A stretch of 64,000 bases of DNA from Strongylocentrotus droebachiensis. Its lineage: Eukaryota > Echinodermata > Echinoidea > Camarodonta > Strongylocentrotidae. The notes under the pieces are model-generated. The model ran no database searches. It saw only the letters and a list, made by a program, of their open reading frames with translations, and had not been told where the DNA came from. The position numbers and the translations under genes are program-made. This document shows, one piece after another, positions 28,101-42,500 of the stretch; position 1 is the first letter of the stretch, and each line of letters opens with the position of its first letter. The stretch is from the NCBI GenBank assembly GCA_035222895.1, contig JAVYIG010001591.1, forward strand, positions 186,001 through 250,000, read 5' to 3'.

Positions 28101-31100
28101 GTTAATAAAATGCACAATAAGTTCTGGCTACGACAGTAATTAAATGAAGTCGAGTACTGGTCATTTGATTACAGTAGGAAAGAAACTGTAAGGAAACAAT
28201 TTAAAAGTGTTATAGTGTAGTTGACATATACGTTGAGGTATTGAAATGATCTGAATGCTCTGAATGAAAAGAAATACAAATATTAATGGAAATTGAAATT
28301 AAGTATTCTATTGTCCATTCGGACATTTACCCGGCACTAACATCCTTTGCCATCTCCACCAGGTGTTAAATGGGCAACTTGTAGGATGCAAACGTTAATG
28401 TAGAATATTCTTAGCACTGTGAGCGTCTGTGCAATGGGGCATGGCTGGAATGCTCCCCAGAGAGTGGAAAATGTGCAAACTTTGTGTTTGGGCAAGTCTG
28501 TATCCGATTTATTAAGCGCTTTATCAACGAGGAGTATTATTATTATTGTAATTAATATTATTTCATTCGCGTGCATTCAACAATTGATAAATCTTCCTAT
28601 AGAAAAAGAAAACTCTTTCTGGCAAATCAATCCTCGGAATAAATTGTTTGTCAAAGGGTTTTGTAAGAAATAAAAAGAAATCACTGCTTGCAAAATTGAT
28701 AAAATTTAAAAGCTGGATCACTGTAGTAGATTGGTGAAAGCTAATGACTCTCATAAATGGGTCGATGGTGTTTACATCTGTGTACAAGGTGTTTACATCT
28801 GTGTACAAGGTGTTTTACCCATATTTGTCCCTATCGACACATGTGTAAATGGGTTTACCTGGCAATGCTTGTGTAAAATTAATTAAGGGTCCGTTATTAA
28901 TATCATAAAGTGACTTGAAGGCAAAGCTGCTCACCATAGTAATAGCTCGGCAGCCCAATTGAGTATCCATAATTGTACCCGTAGCCGTAGCCATATCCAT
29001 AACCATAGCCGTAGCCATAACCGTACCCATAGCCGTAGTAGGGATAGTTGCATCCAGTAAACCTTCGATCGATCCTGGCCTGCCAGCGGGTGCAAGGACA
29101 TGGCTGTGCCCATCGTGAATATGATGCCTTCGAGAGATCATCCAGGTACCAATCTTGACAGTAACTGCGGGGGTTGACGTACCAGTCGGGATTTGCGTCA
29201 AGACGATAGATGTCTCTCCCCTGTTAGTATGAGCAAAAACATGGTTTGAATTAGGGTGTGATTCATATTATTATTATCATTATAATTAACATTATCATTG
29301 ACTTGCCGGTCCTTGTTGGTTGTATCTCATAGCAGGGGTTTTGTAATATGAAATAATTTCCCCTATTTTCTCATGATTTATGGGAATATTTATGTAGTAG
29401 CGGCCTTTAAAAAATGATATTCCTAATTATACACAGGGAAACAGCACTTACTATAAGACTAGTGTTGATACCTCTAAGATCGGGCGAACGCTATACGTAT
29501 AGCGTTTAGTAAGATTCTACTTTCTACCAATACTCACTCATATCTCATGAATTTAGGTAACGGACATAATTACCGTCCAAACATAACGATATTCCAAACT
29601 ATTTGCAAGTTAAATGTCCAAACAGTATGCTTTAAGATTGCTTACGTATCGTATATAAGTTTTGTTGAGTTCAGTTGAGGTTTTATCATCCAAATGTTCA
29701 AATACACTAATATAACAATAATAATAATAATAAATGTATGTTTAAAGGTAAAGACCAGTAATGGTCATGCGATTGCATTGTGAAAGAAACGTTGTGGAAT
29801 CGATCAGAAAAGGTTGATCATCTAGCATCTAGCACCTGCAAGGTTCTGGAATCATCAAAATGATAAGAAATTTTGCCCATTCTTCGTAAAGTTACAAGCA
29901 CTATACACAGAAAGATGTATACGGGACTACCCTATATCTCTCACACGACCATGAGAGAAACAAATTTACCCAATATATGAATTAGTAGGCGGTTTCCCGG
30001 CAAATTTGTTATCATCATGTATTAGTCAAAACATATTCTTTCACATGATTGATAATGAGAGCTTCCATTTCATTTTTTTGAAATTGGGGCGTTACCAATA
30101 CTGGTCTTTACCTTTAACAAATATCTTGAATGAATAATAGGGACCAGAAAAAAACATAAAATGATAATAGTGTCTGGTACCTTTAAAGTACAGTATCTTA
30201 ACATTTAACAATTTGTATATATATATATATATATGAATTATTGAATACAAGTACGACTTAAGCTACATACTATTCTATGTATCTAACATTATACATGTTT
30301 GTGTGTTTAGTACAAAGCCTAAACTTGTATAAATATACATTCTGAATAAGATAATACGGTAATTAATCATAACTGTCTACAAATATAGAGTACATGTTCA
30401 TTATATAGCAAGGCTGTTCCTATTGTACAAATATTCACTGTCTAATTGCCCATGATTTATGTTGTTAGGTAAGGGACGTGACAGCCGTCCTGGAAATAAT
30501 CCTTACCATGCGACCGGTGTTGCCGATCCTGAGATCGGGGCGATAGCTTGCGTATCGTATAGCAGGATAGTTTCCCTGGTAGATATTCAGTCTATCATGT
30601 TTGATGTTGTAACCAATCCTAGCAGGTATCGCCTTAGAGTACGGATCCCACTGAAAGCTTCCTTGCTGATACGATGTCAAGATACCGCTTCTGCTGCCGT
30701 CAGTAAAGAGAATTGCTTGGTAGGTATTGGTCTGAGAGAGGGAGAGAGAGTGAACATAAGGTTATACTTCTTTTTTAATTTTCGAAGGTTCATAATTCCA
30801 AAAGTGAATTGAGGTGAGTAATTTCAAAAAATATTTCCGAAAATGACAGGGAAATCTTTCTCAATTAGTTGGAATTATAAGATATTATATTCCACATACT
30901 AAGAATCTTGCTCTACGATTGGTCAAAAGTAAATCACGTGATGAAAGATAGTTCGCCCATTATTGATGGGAGAAGCAGAAAGTTCGCTACACTGTGTAAA
31001 TAGTACTACTATTTACACAGTGCAACGCACTTTCACTGAAGATAGAGGTACTATCTACACAGGGCAACGCACTTTCACTGAAGATTATCCAAAAGCACAC

Positions 31101-34100
31101 TAAAACAGGCGTTAATTAAGCGCGCATTACCATTGAGCGCAATTAAAAAAAAAAAACATGCGCGCACCGTTCCCTCAAGGGGTTGGGTTAAACTTAAACT
31201 TTTTTGGTGTGAATTTGGGCCTAGGTGTCTTTTATGTAAATGTATACACGTCCTTTTCTTTTTGTAGTTAAATTGTTTTAGATGTGGAATATAAAGCAAA
31301 TAATCACCTTTTGGTTTCAGGCGATGGCAAACTATCACTTCCTCGTCGATCAGAATGTATACGCTATCTTTCCTCAGCTTCGCTTCGGAAAGATAGCTAC
31401 ATCCAGATCGCCTCGGAAGTGATAGTTTGTCCCATCACCTTCACCAACAGTAATTATTTGCTTACTATTTTATTCCCTGAACTATCAACACCCTGGTACT
31501 GAAAGCTCCTGAAAAACTAGTGACTCTTGTTTACAAATAATTATAATAATAATTTGGTTTTATTGTGAAATTTACCTCCTGTCCTGCGATTGATCCTGGA
31601 GTCTGCACATCAACCCACGTGACCTTAAGAATGAAGTTGATTCCATTGATGAACCGGAAGGACTCTAATCCTGCCGGAAGTGACAGAGCTCCATACAGTC
31701 TTTCTTTCACTGCTGCAAGCAGTGCAGGAGAGTTTCCATACTAGTCAAAACAAAACATCATAATAGTTGTAAAGACAATGATGATGATAAGAAGAAGAAG
31801 AAGAAGAAGAATAATAAGAAGAAAACAATAACGATGATAAAAGTAATGGTAACAGAACACAATAATTAAACAACAATAACAATAATAACGATATTTACAA
31901 TGGTGATAAATACACTCTGAACGCTACATAATGTACGCTAAGGTTCAACAAAATTTAAGAGCTAAAATCTATTAGTCGTGAGATCAACTGTTGAAGTGTT
32001 ATTAGTATTACCAATTCCAGACAAATTATAGTGAACAAATAATATAATGATATTGTATGGAGTACATAACGTGTATAGCTTCTCAGAACTTTATAAACCA
32101 ATCAAGGATAAATCGTATTGACACAATCATTTCATATAAAGTCTATCACTCCCCGTGCTGTGTAGTTCAAAACTGATTACATTTTAATTGGATTATGTGG
32201 TTGCTCCTTTGAAGCATACTTCTCTCTTTTCTTGCAAATCTTTTTTTTCAGGGGAGGATTAAAATGATCCCCAACTCAAATGACAATGCCATTCACCCAG
32301 CTGAGTAAATCAAACACACCTAGCACGAAATTGCGTGACCTTACTAATGCTTGAACAGGATATAGAAATCCATTTTGATTGAATACGACTAGTCATATTT
32401 GTTTTGTCTTGTTTGGCAAACCAGATATCAATATATGCAAACACATATCTCCGCCGAAAAGTACTTAAACGTGCTTGGTGACAGATCTACAGCCTACAAA
32501 CTTTTTCTTTCAAATATATTCGTCATTACTCTCTCAGTCGAAATGTCAATTGGAACATTCTCATTTTGAAGATAAATACCAATTGTGGGCTGCAACACCC
32601 TGATCAGCACGATTGTTGTTTACATAGGGGTCTACTCACACTAAATAAAAACGAATGAGTACAATCACAGATAAATGGGGAAGTAAATGGGGGCCGGTAG
32701 GATGGAATTCCTTGAATGCTGTGAGCACCGAAATCAGTAGCCTAGCAGAGTCGGGGTTATAGTGGAGCGCGTTGAGCACCTTGCAAGGTGGATATGTGTG
32801 CTATATAAGTATCAAATGTTCTTATTATTATAAACGAATTTACCTCAAAGAAAATCTATGAACATAATATATAAATCTGAGGCAGAAAATCAAAGATAAA
32901 TACACAGAGGTATATTTATATACACAAATCATACAATAATAATTCTACAAAGCTTGAGTAGAGGTGTCGTGGTCGAGTGGATATGTCGACGGACTGTCGA
33001 TCTTAAGGTCCGTGGTTCGAAGTCTCACCGCAGCACTAATGTCCTTTAGCAAGACATTGATCTACATTTGCCACACTCAACTCAAGTGATGTAAATGTAA
33101 ATGGGTACCTGGCAGGAATTAATTACTTCAAATTTTAAATTCAAATGCTAGAACGCCGCAGTGGCTGCCTTGTTAAACCCAGGGTAATAATCGGGGCAGT
33201 GATTCTGCAGCATAATTTGTTTCTTTTTACTCATGTTTTTTGTTCATCATTTTCTGGTTAGATTTTTAATACATGATTTTAAATTACCCAGTGGATGGGT
33301 AAAACTTAATATATATTCCCCCCCCCCCCCCCACTTCACCCTTTTTTCACTCTTCAAATGAAGCTCAGCGTTTTATGAATGTTTGTCAATGGTGTTGTTT
33401 CCTGTGTTGGGTTAAAACATATATTTGTTATTTATTTAATGGTTAGGGGCAACCTCGCCCTAAGTTTACCTTTTAGAGGTGTGTCCACCGAACATTTGTT
33501 TATATCTTTATCAATGTTTATTTCGCAGATTTCTTTTTGTCAATAAATATATTAAAATCAAGTGTTCATTTACTATTTTTAAAATAGATGTCTTTAAATG
33601 TTAAAGATTAATGGCATACCTTAATCACACATACACGACGAACGCGAGACCGACCACGGATCGAACTAATAATTAGATGACACTCATACTCTTTTCACAC
33701 TGGTTTTGCTTACCCCGTACTTTGCTTAGCCCCGTACTATCCTTAACCCCGGACTATTTTGGGGGGCTTTTCACACACGCTGTTTTTAGTCCTGTACTAG
33801 CGCCTATTCCGGAATAAGAAAAGTCACGCTGTTCTCACTGCAATTCGTTAACCCCGGATATCGTGAATGGTATGATTGGACATACTTCGCATATGGCCAG
33901 CTGCGATACGCTCCATTGCGTAGTACCGGACTATTTTTCGTTTCTGTTCTCATTCATTTGCTTGGCACCGCAATTGCGGGGTTTGCAGGAGTTTAGCCCA
34001 CTTTGGTAAAAGCCAGTCTGAACAGAAAGTGGAATAGTTTTAACCCCGTATAGGTGGGGCTAAACCCCCCCCCCCCCCCTTAACCCCACCTATAGTACGG

Positions 34101-36560
34101 GGTTAAGCAAAATATTGCCAGTGTGAAAACAGTATCAATGGACCAGGGTACAAATGTCCCCCTAATATCCACAGATCTCTTACACATGGAGACGTCTCAC
34201 CTTGTGTATTTTAGAATAAACACTGCCAAAGTGATAGTGGGGTTTCATGAGTATATTTTGTTTACCCTCTTGCGTAGAATACTTCCAACTGTGTTCCAAG
34301 GAATGTGCCGTCGGTGAATAAATAAAAATTGATTAATTACCTTTCATGACCGCGTATCCGACTCTATGGCCCGAATTCACAAAGGAGGTTTGTCGACAAA
34401 CCTTGGTTTTTGTACGTCATATGACGCGTTTTTACGCGTTTTTTTTTACAAACCTGGTTTGTAAAAACGCGTCGAAACGCGTCATATGACGCACGAAAAC
34501 CAAGGTTTGTCGACAAACCTCCTTTGTGATTTCGGGCCTATGGGTTTTTTCGATTTTGGTTCAAATAACCCTGAGCTGCCCATGCGCAGATTGTATTTAC
34601 AAACTGGCTAATAGCAGGGAGATGAGACATATCTCACATCACTGCTAATAGTGTAGTCGGTTTGGCGATGTGACCAGGGAGATGTGAGTTTATCTCACTG
34701 GTGTGACTGAGGTGTCATTGTCTCGGATATTGATCGGTAAGCAGTCGGTTTGGAGGTGGGACGAATGTATACGAATGCTCACCTGGTAGTATATCTTAGG
34801 GTTACCCCTGTAGAGGTCAACCGGGGCACCAAATACCGCAATGGCAGGGTCTCCATAGAACTGATCGAAGAAGCTGAACGTAGACGGGTTGATGTATTTG
34901 AAAAGTGAATAACGGTGTGGATAGTAGGTCGAAAAGTGGATCATCCCCGTCGATGTGCACTGTACGAATAATGCAAAGAGAAAACATTTTTGTATTAGAG
35001 TGCGTGACATCATGAATTCATGATTATGCTCTTCATTATAAAAAAGAGGGAAAGGAAAATGAAAAAAATAGGAAACGTCTTGATAAAGATTTAACGATCG
35101 ATTTTAAGAGTATGCATACATTATTTCCTTGATTACAAACCGATTTATTTTTGGCCATTAAAGGCAATGTAATTGTTTTGTTCAGTCTGTTGACGGTGCG
35201 GTCTCGGTCTCGATGTCACGAGGTACACACGAGTGCTGAATTGCCACACTTTGCTATCAAAGCTCTTCGTTGCATAGGCCTTATTGGAAGGCAGCACATA
35301 GCTTAATTTCTTATCTTAATCTTTAAAAAGACTGTACAATTACTCAAAAAAGTTATCTAAATGTAGCACTTGATATCAATTTGAATGAGAAATTAAGAAT
35401 ACAAAATTAAAGAATGAAGCTGCATTGAATAACTGAAATATATAGGATAAGCCAAAGTCCTACTGGTAAATATTCACTGCAGGTCTGCCAAAACATTCAT
35501 CCGCTGTCACACACAGAAACATACACATCCACATCCTCTCACCAGATATTCACAACACTAACACATGGGTTGAAAGTGACAAATCTGAAATATTGTCTTG
35601 AGAAAGGATATCAGTATCGAGCATGGATTGGGATACAATAGGGACTTTTAGATTCTGCACGACGAGCACCTTGACTGCCCTTTTAAGGCAATGTGACGTC
35701 ACTGCCAGTGCCTTAAAAGGACGTCACATTGCCTTAAAAGGGCAGTCCACGTTCTCGTCGTGCAGAATCTAAAAGTCCCTAATGTACCAATATACCAGGA
35801 CACATCCATTTTAAATATAAGCCATACTAGTGCCGGACTGGGATTCGTACCCTCAACACTCGGATTGAGAGTCAAGTGAATGAACCACTATACCAGGGGG
35901 GGGGGGGTGTTTCACAAAGACTAAGATCGACTTTAAGTTGGACTTACCTATGGCACGCTTTTTATGCGACTGTTTGCTGTCACCATTTACTGGCATTTGT
36001 CTCTCAAGCGACGTACAAATCATGGTCACAAATCTACAGAATTTACATTTTTTGATAATTCATTATTAAAGGGAAAAATATTATCTAAAGATCATAATTG
36101 TGAGCGCAAACAGTCGCATGAACAGCCTGCCATAGTTAAGTCCAACTTAAAGTCGATCTTAGTCTTTGTGAAACACTCCCCTGGACACATCGATATTGAA
36201 TGCTGAATGTAATACTTACAGTGATGTAGGTGTATAGCCGACCGGAGCTGATAGGAAACCCCGTGTCAACTCTTACAGTGAACCAAGCAAGATAGCTGTA
36301 TTGATAGTAACTCAGTGACCGGTCCAGTCCAGAGCCGTAGTCAATGTAGATACGCTCTAAACAATGAATTAAACAAAACACTTGAATATATAAATATATA
36401 TATCATATCATTAGTCCAGTTCGACCCGGGCAGTTCCTAGGTACCCTTTTAGCCCTGTTAGAAAAGTAGGGAAAAAATAATATAATTTTCAAACTCACCC
36501 AAAACTTAAATAGTAAAATAAAGGACAAGGAGAAAGACAGGGAGAAGGAGAGATCTGAAT

Positions 36561-36596
<36 letters not shown>

Positions 36597-39500
36597 GAAG
36601 GATTAGGAAAAAGAGAGAAAGAGGAGGAGTAAAGGAAAATAATTCAATATTCGAACTTACTAATACCTAAAATAGTGAAGAATTGTAAAAAAAACACTTT
36701 ACATCAATCGAAACTTTCTAATGTTATGATGTAATATACAGAAAAAGTTTGAGTGCGCGTGTATGTTTGCGTGTATGCGTGATAGAGAGGAAGAGAGAGA
36801 GAGGGTGGGTCAAAGAAAATGAGAAAGATAGCGATGGGAAGATTACAAGAAAAAGCGAAAGAGGAGGAAGATGGAGAGACAGGGAGAAGGGGAGAGAGGG
36901 GCAGGAAGAGATAGAGAGAAAGAGAGAGAGAGGGTGTCGGGTTGTATAGAGAATTACTGCGGAGCATTCATCACCCGTCCGGACCATTGGGCGACACAAA
37001 ATCAAATATATGGAACAGCTTTAATGAATGTATTTAGTGTAAATAAACTTTGACTCTACCTACTGTCACGAAGTCCAAATCACCATCGTATCTCGCTTTG
37101 CAACAAATACAAATAGCAGAAATGAGTACACTTTAAACCAATAAAATCTACTTAATGTTATAATAAGGGATACAGAATAAGAGAGAAAGAGAGAGAGAGA
37201 GCGTGTGGATATGTGTGTATGAGGGGTGGGAGAGATCAGAAGAAAATGGGAGGGGTGTGAGAGATAACGAGAAAGAGAGAGGGGCGTGGGATGTAGGTAG
37301 AAGGGGGAGGAGGATGGAGAAGGGAGGGGGCTGTAGGGGATTGAGTTCAGATACACTTACCATCGCATGAAAATCCATCGCCTTCGAATCCGTCTGTGCA
37401 TTCACACGTATAACTCCCGTCGATGTTAATACATCGTGCGTTAGTGTCGCAGTTATGCGTGTTTGATGTGCACTCATCGATGTCTGAAAATGATAATGAT
37501 AATAATATTACTACTCCCAATTCTTCTACTACTACTGATTATAATGATGATAATAATAATAATAATCGCAATCATAATGATAACGAAAGTAGTAATAATG
37601 ATAATAGTATTAATAATACATGTATTTCATCATTAGGATGAAAACAACAATATAAGTGGTAATTCGTTTTACATATAATATTTTCGGTCCTGATTTGCAT
37701 CCATCTTCCAATATCAACATATTCTGGCATTTTCGACGAAATCCTGATTCCATAATATTTTATACACCATGTTAAATGCATGTCAGGCTTCCGAAATTCC
37801 CCGCAGAGCAAGAACGGCTCGGAGCATGAAACTTAAAATCCAAGTGGAATGTTACGCATCCCATTGTTACGCTTTAGAACTCACGCATGCGTTAGAATAA
37901 ATTACAAGAGTTTCTAATCCTTCTTTATCTCCTCCGTGGACACACTTACCATTGCAGGAAAATCCATCGCCTTCGAATCCGTCTGTGCATTCACACGTAT
38001 AACTCCCGTCGATGTTAATACATCGTGCGTTAGTGTCGCAGTTATGCGTGTTTGATGTGCACTCATCGATGTCTGTATATAATAATGATGACGATGGGTA
38101 CTAATCTGACATATTATAACATCATAAAGAACTGTATTTGAATAAATTAACTTTTAATTTTCGTGAGCCGGAAGTAATCTGAAAAGTGTCAAACTGCAGG
38201 TTTTAAGATTGTAAAATGTTACTATTTTGCACAAATTATCACGGCCATTACACAATGTTAGCAAATTTCTTGACACAATTAGGCTTTTATATTCTTATGT
38301 TATCATCTATTCGATATTTCCCATGTTAGTTCACATAAAAAGTGAAATATCAACGATATCTTTTTATGAAAAAAAAATCACTACTCAAGCTTTCCAATGA
38401 TATTGGCGGCTTTAAAACCTCGGATTTCAAAGGTAACAGCACACCTGTAGATTCTATTGTGCAACCTTAGAAAACGGCAGCTGTTTGGAATAATTTGTTG
38501 CCAGTTGGGACTCCAGCTGGGAGAGAGGAGGATGAAGAAGGAAGGGGGCAGAGGGGATTGAGTTCAGATACACTTACCATCGCAGGATAATCCATCGCCT
38601 TCGAATCCGTCTTTGCATTCACACGTATAACTTCCATCGGTGTTGATACATCGTGCGTTAGTGTCGCAGTTATGCGTGTTTGACGTGCACTCATCGATGT
38701 CTGAATATAATATCGATAATATTGATAATAATGGTAATGATAAGGAAATTAGTAATAATGATAATATAAATAATAGTATTTCATCATTATAATGAAAACA
38801 ACAATAGTATAAAGGTAAAGTTGGATCTTTTTGTTGACCTTTTTGTTTTCGTTTTTTACATGGAAGATCATTATACATAAAAGCTTATCGGTTCTGATCT
38901 GCTCCCATCTTCCAATTTCAACATATTCTGGAATTGTTGACCAAATCCTTATTCCATAATATTCTATATACTATGTGCGCGTGAACGAGAGGGTGTTGGG
39001 TAGTGTAGTTGGGTAGTGTAGAGAATTACCGCGGAGCATTCGTCACCTGACTAGACAATTGATCCAACAATCAAAGATATGGAACACATTTCAATAATTT
39101 ACAAAGTGTAATTAAACTTTGGCTCTGCCTACCGTTGCAAATTCTAAAATTACCATTGTACCTCTCTTTGCAAGAGAACAGAAAATATCAGCAAAGATTA
39201 CACTTTGCATAAAAATAATGAGGGTTACAGAACAAAATAAAAAAAAGATGTTGGTGTGTGTGTGTGTGTGTGTTAGAGAGAGAGGGGGGTGGGAGAGATA
39301 AGAAGAAAGAAAGGGGTGGGATATATAATGAGAAAGAGAGAAGGGTGTGGGATGTAAGTAGAAGGGGGAGAAAGGAGGATGAAGAAGGAAGGGGCAGAGG
39401 GGATTGAGTTCAGATTCACTTACCATCGCAGGAAAATCCATCGCCTTCGAATCCGTCTTTGCATTCACACGTATAACTTCCGCCGGTGTTGATACAGCGT

Positions 39501-42500
39501 GCGTTAGTGTCGCAGTTATGCGTGTTTGACGTGCACTCATCAATGTCTGAATATGATAATGATAATAATATTACTACTAATACTACTTTTCCTAGAAAAC
39601 GAAATGCATGTTCTTTAGAGACCTATGGTTTCAGGGCAAGGAGCAGTAGATAATAAACTTGTTCCCTTGTCATCATAGGTCAGAATATTATTTTTTAAAG
39701 ATGAATAAATACTGAATGGAGCTGTATGAAAAAGCCTGCTTGTCTTTGTTGAACATGAGACAATTGTTCTCGGGAGTGCATGCCAGGTTGGAGTAATCAA
39801 TCCCCTTTTAGAAAGTCTAATATTTTCTGTGGGATGCTTTGAATATATTTGAATGTGAACGACCTTTTGTATTCCCTCATGCAAGTTGTTGGGGCTTCTC
39901 TTATGACAAGCTTTTATTTGACAAGTAAAGACCTGGACACCATTGTTTGGATATGGAAAAGTAGCATACGGACAGGAAAATACTTGGCTGGGAATGTATA
40001 GAGTGGATATAAAAAAATATTTAAAAAATCATCACTTATTAAAAAAGTTAGAACAAATATCTGGTTTTACGAAAAATATGTTTAAAGCATGCAAAAGGGG
40101 AATTTAGGATGTGGTACAGATTGAACAGCATAGCCTGCATCCGGTTGCGTCAGCCACAAATGGCTTTATGATTATAAGCAGGAAATGATTTGTGGCTCCG
40201 CAGTCTTGACTGTATTTGGAGCACATCATCAAAGACTATAGCTGAATGTGCCTTGGAATGCAGGCGAGGTGTAAGCCCCTATTAGAATGTCTTGACATTT
40301 TAATTAAAAACGGGAAATGCTTTCAATTGACTTAAATGTGAAAGCCCCCTTGTATTCTCTCGTTCATATGAAAGTGATTAAAACAGGGAAATTGAAACTT
40401 GACCACAAAAAACGGTTGACAAGAGGAGGACTCTTGAATGTATTAAATATCGGAACATAACTTTGTGGCTAACGCTACAGGCCGCAGGCTACACTAACGA
40501 CGGACGCAGTTAGCTGACGCTTGATGCCAGCTAACTGCTCCATTTTTATAACAACATCGCCATGACTACCTCCCCCTAATCTCCACCGAAAGACTTTGGC
40601 TAAGACCTCAAACTTCGTGACCCATTTGTCGATTTCGATTTTTCGTCTAAATTGTGACGGCTTGTTCCCACAAAATATACGGGAGGAATCAATAAAAAAA
40701 AACGCCAACCACCAACCCCTTTCCTCCCCTCCTATATATAACCTTCCAAGTCCATACCCCCTATTTGTCATACTCTTATTGAGGAGCTTGCGACTACAGA
40801 GAGATGCGGGAGAGATGTGAAAGAGAATTGAGAGATAGAGAGAGAGAGAAAGATAGCAAATGAAATACTAACTTACCAGTGGTTGCCATGACAGTGGTTG
40901 TAAAATCTGTCAAAGTGGTCGTAGGCCTTCTGGTTCCCATGTCTGTCGAACGGGTTGTGACTGGTTTCGGAGTTACTGTAGAAGTTGTGCCATCTCCTTT
41001 AGTAGACACTATGATTCCTGTGGTCCTTTCTACTCCTATGGTTGCAGTCTCTCCTATCGTGCTTGCGGCGGTTGCAGTCCTTCCTAATGTAGTGGCCGTG
41101 GTTTCAGTCTCTCCTACTGTGTATGTTGTAGCAGCAGTCTGTTCTACTAAATTTCGAGTGGTTGCAGTCTCTCCTACAGTAAGTCCTGAATTTGTAGTCC
41201 ATTCTAACATGCCTCCTGTGGTAGTAGTCTCTTCTGCTGTTGTTCTTGTGGTTACGGTCGCTATTACTTTATCTGATGTGGTTACAGTTTCTCCTACAGT
41301 GTATGTTGTGGCTGCAGTCTCTGTTTCTGAATCTGCTTTAGTTGATGTCTCTCCAACAGTTTCTGTAGTGGATGCAGTATCTGGTTTTGTTGCAGTTTCT
41401 CTTACTATGTCGATTGTGGTTGCAGTCTCTGATACTGTATCTTCGGTGGTTGCAGTCTCTTCTAGTGTGATTCCCGTGGTTTCTTCTACAGTAACAACAA
41501 TGGTTGCCGTCTCTCCTACCGAGCCTGCTGTGGTTGCAGTTTCCCCTACCCTGTCCACTGTGGTAGCAGTCTCTGTTATTGTATCTGCGGTGGTTCTAGT
41601 CTCTCGAACAGAGGTTCCCGTGGTTTCTTCTACAGTAACTACAATGGTTGCAGTCTCTCCGATTGTTTCTGTTGTTGTTTTAGTCTCTGTTACTGTATCT
41701 GCAGTGGTTGCAGTGTGTTCTAGTGTAATTCCAGTGGTTTCTTCTACAGTAACTACAATGGTTGCAGTCTCTCCGATTGTTTCTGTTGTTGTTTTAGTCT
41801 CTGATACTGTATCTGCCGCGGTTGCAGGGTCTTCTAGTGTGATTCCCGTGGTTTCTTCTTCAGTAACTACAATAGTTGCAGTCTCTCCGATTGTTTCTGC
41901 TGTTGTTTTAGTCTCTGATATTGTATCTGCCGCGGTTGCAGTGTCTTCTAGTGTGATTACCGTGGTTTCTTCTTCAGTAACTACAATTGTTGCAGTTTCT
42001 CCTACCCTATCCCCTGTGGTAGCAATCTCTGTTATTGTATCTGCGGTAGTTGCAGTGTCTTCTAGTGTGATTCCCGTGGTTTCTTCTTTAGTAACAATAA
42101 TGGTTGCAGTTTCTCCTACCGTGTCCACTGTGGTAGCAGTCTTCGTTATTGTATCTGCGGTGGTTGCAGTGTCTTCTAGTGTGATTCCCGTGGTTTCTTC
42201 TTCAGTAACTATAATGGTTGCAGTCTCTCCTACCCTGTCCACTGTCGTAGCAATCTCTGTTTCTGTATCTGCGGTGGTTGCAGTGTCTTCTAGTGTGATT
42301 CCCGTGGTTTCTTCTTCAGTAACTATAATGGTTGCAGTCTCTCCTACCCTGTCCACTGTGGTAGCAGTCTCCGGTACTGTATCTGCGGTGGTTGCAGTGT
42401 CTTCTACTGTGATTCCCGTGGTCTCTTCTTCAGTAACTACAATGGTTGCAGTCTCTCCTACCGAGCCTGCTGTGGTAGCAGTCTCCGTTACTGTATCTGC

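Noticed and set aside
28815..29201. Minus-strand ORF starting [13 protein letters not shown] as its own gene
   Set aside because: It is a wrong-frame shadow of exon 12; the correct frame gives AMOP.
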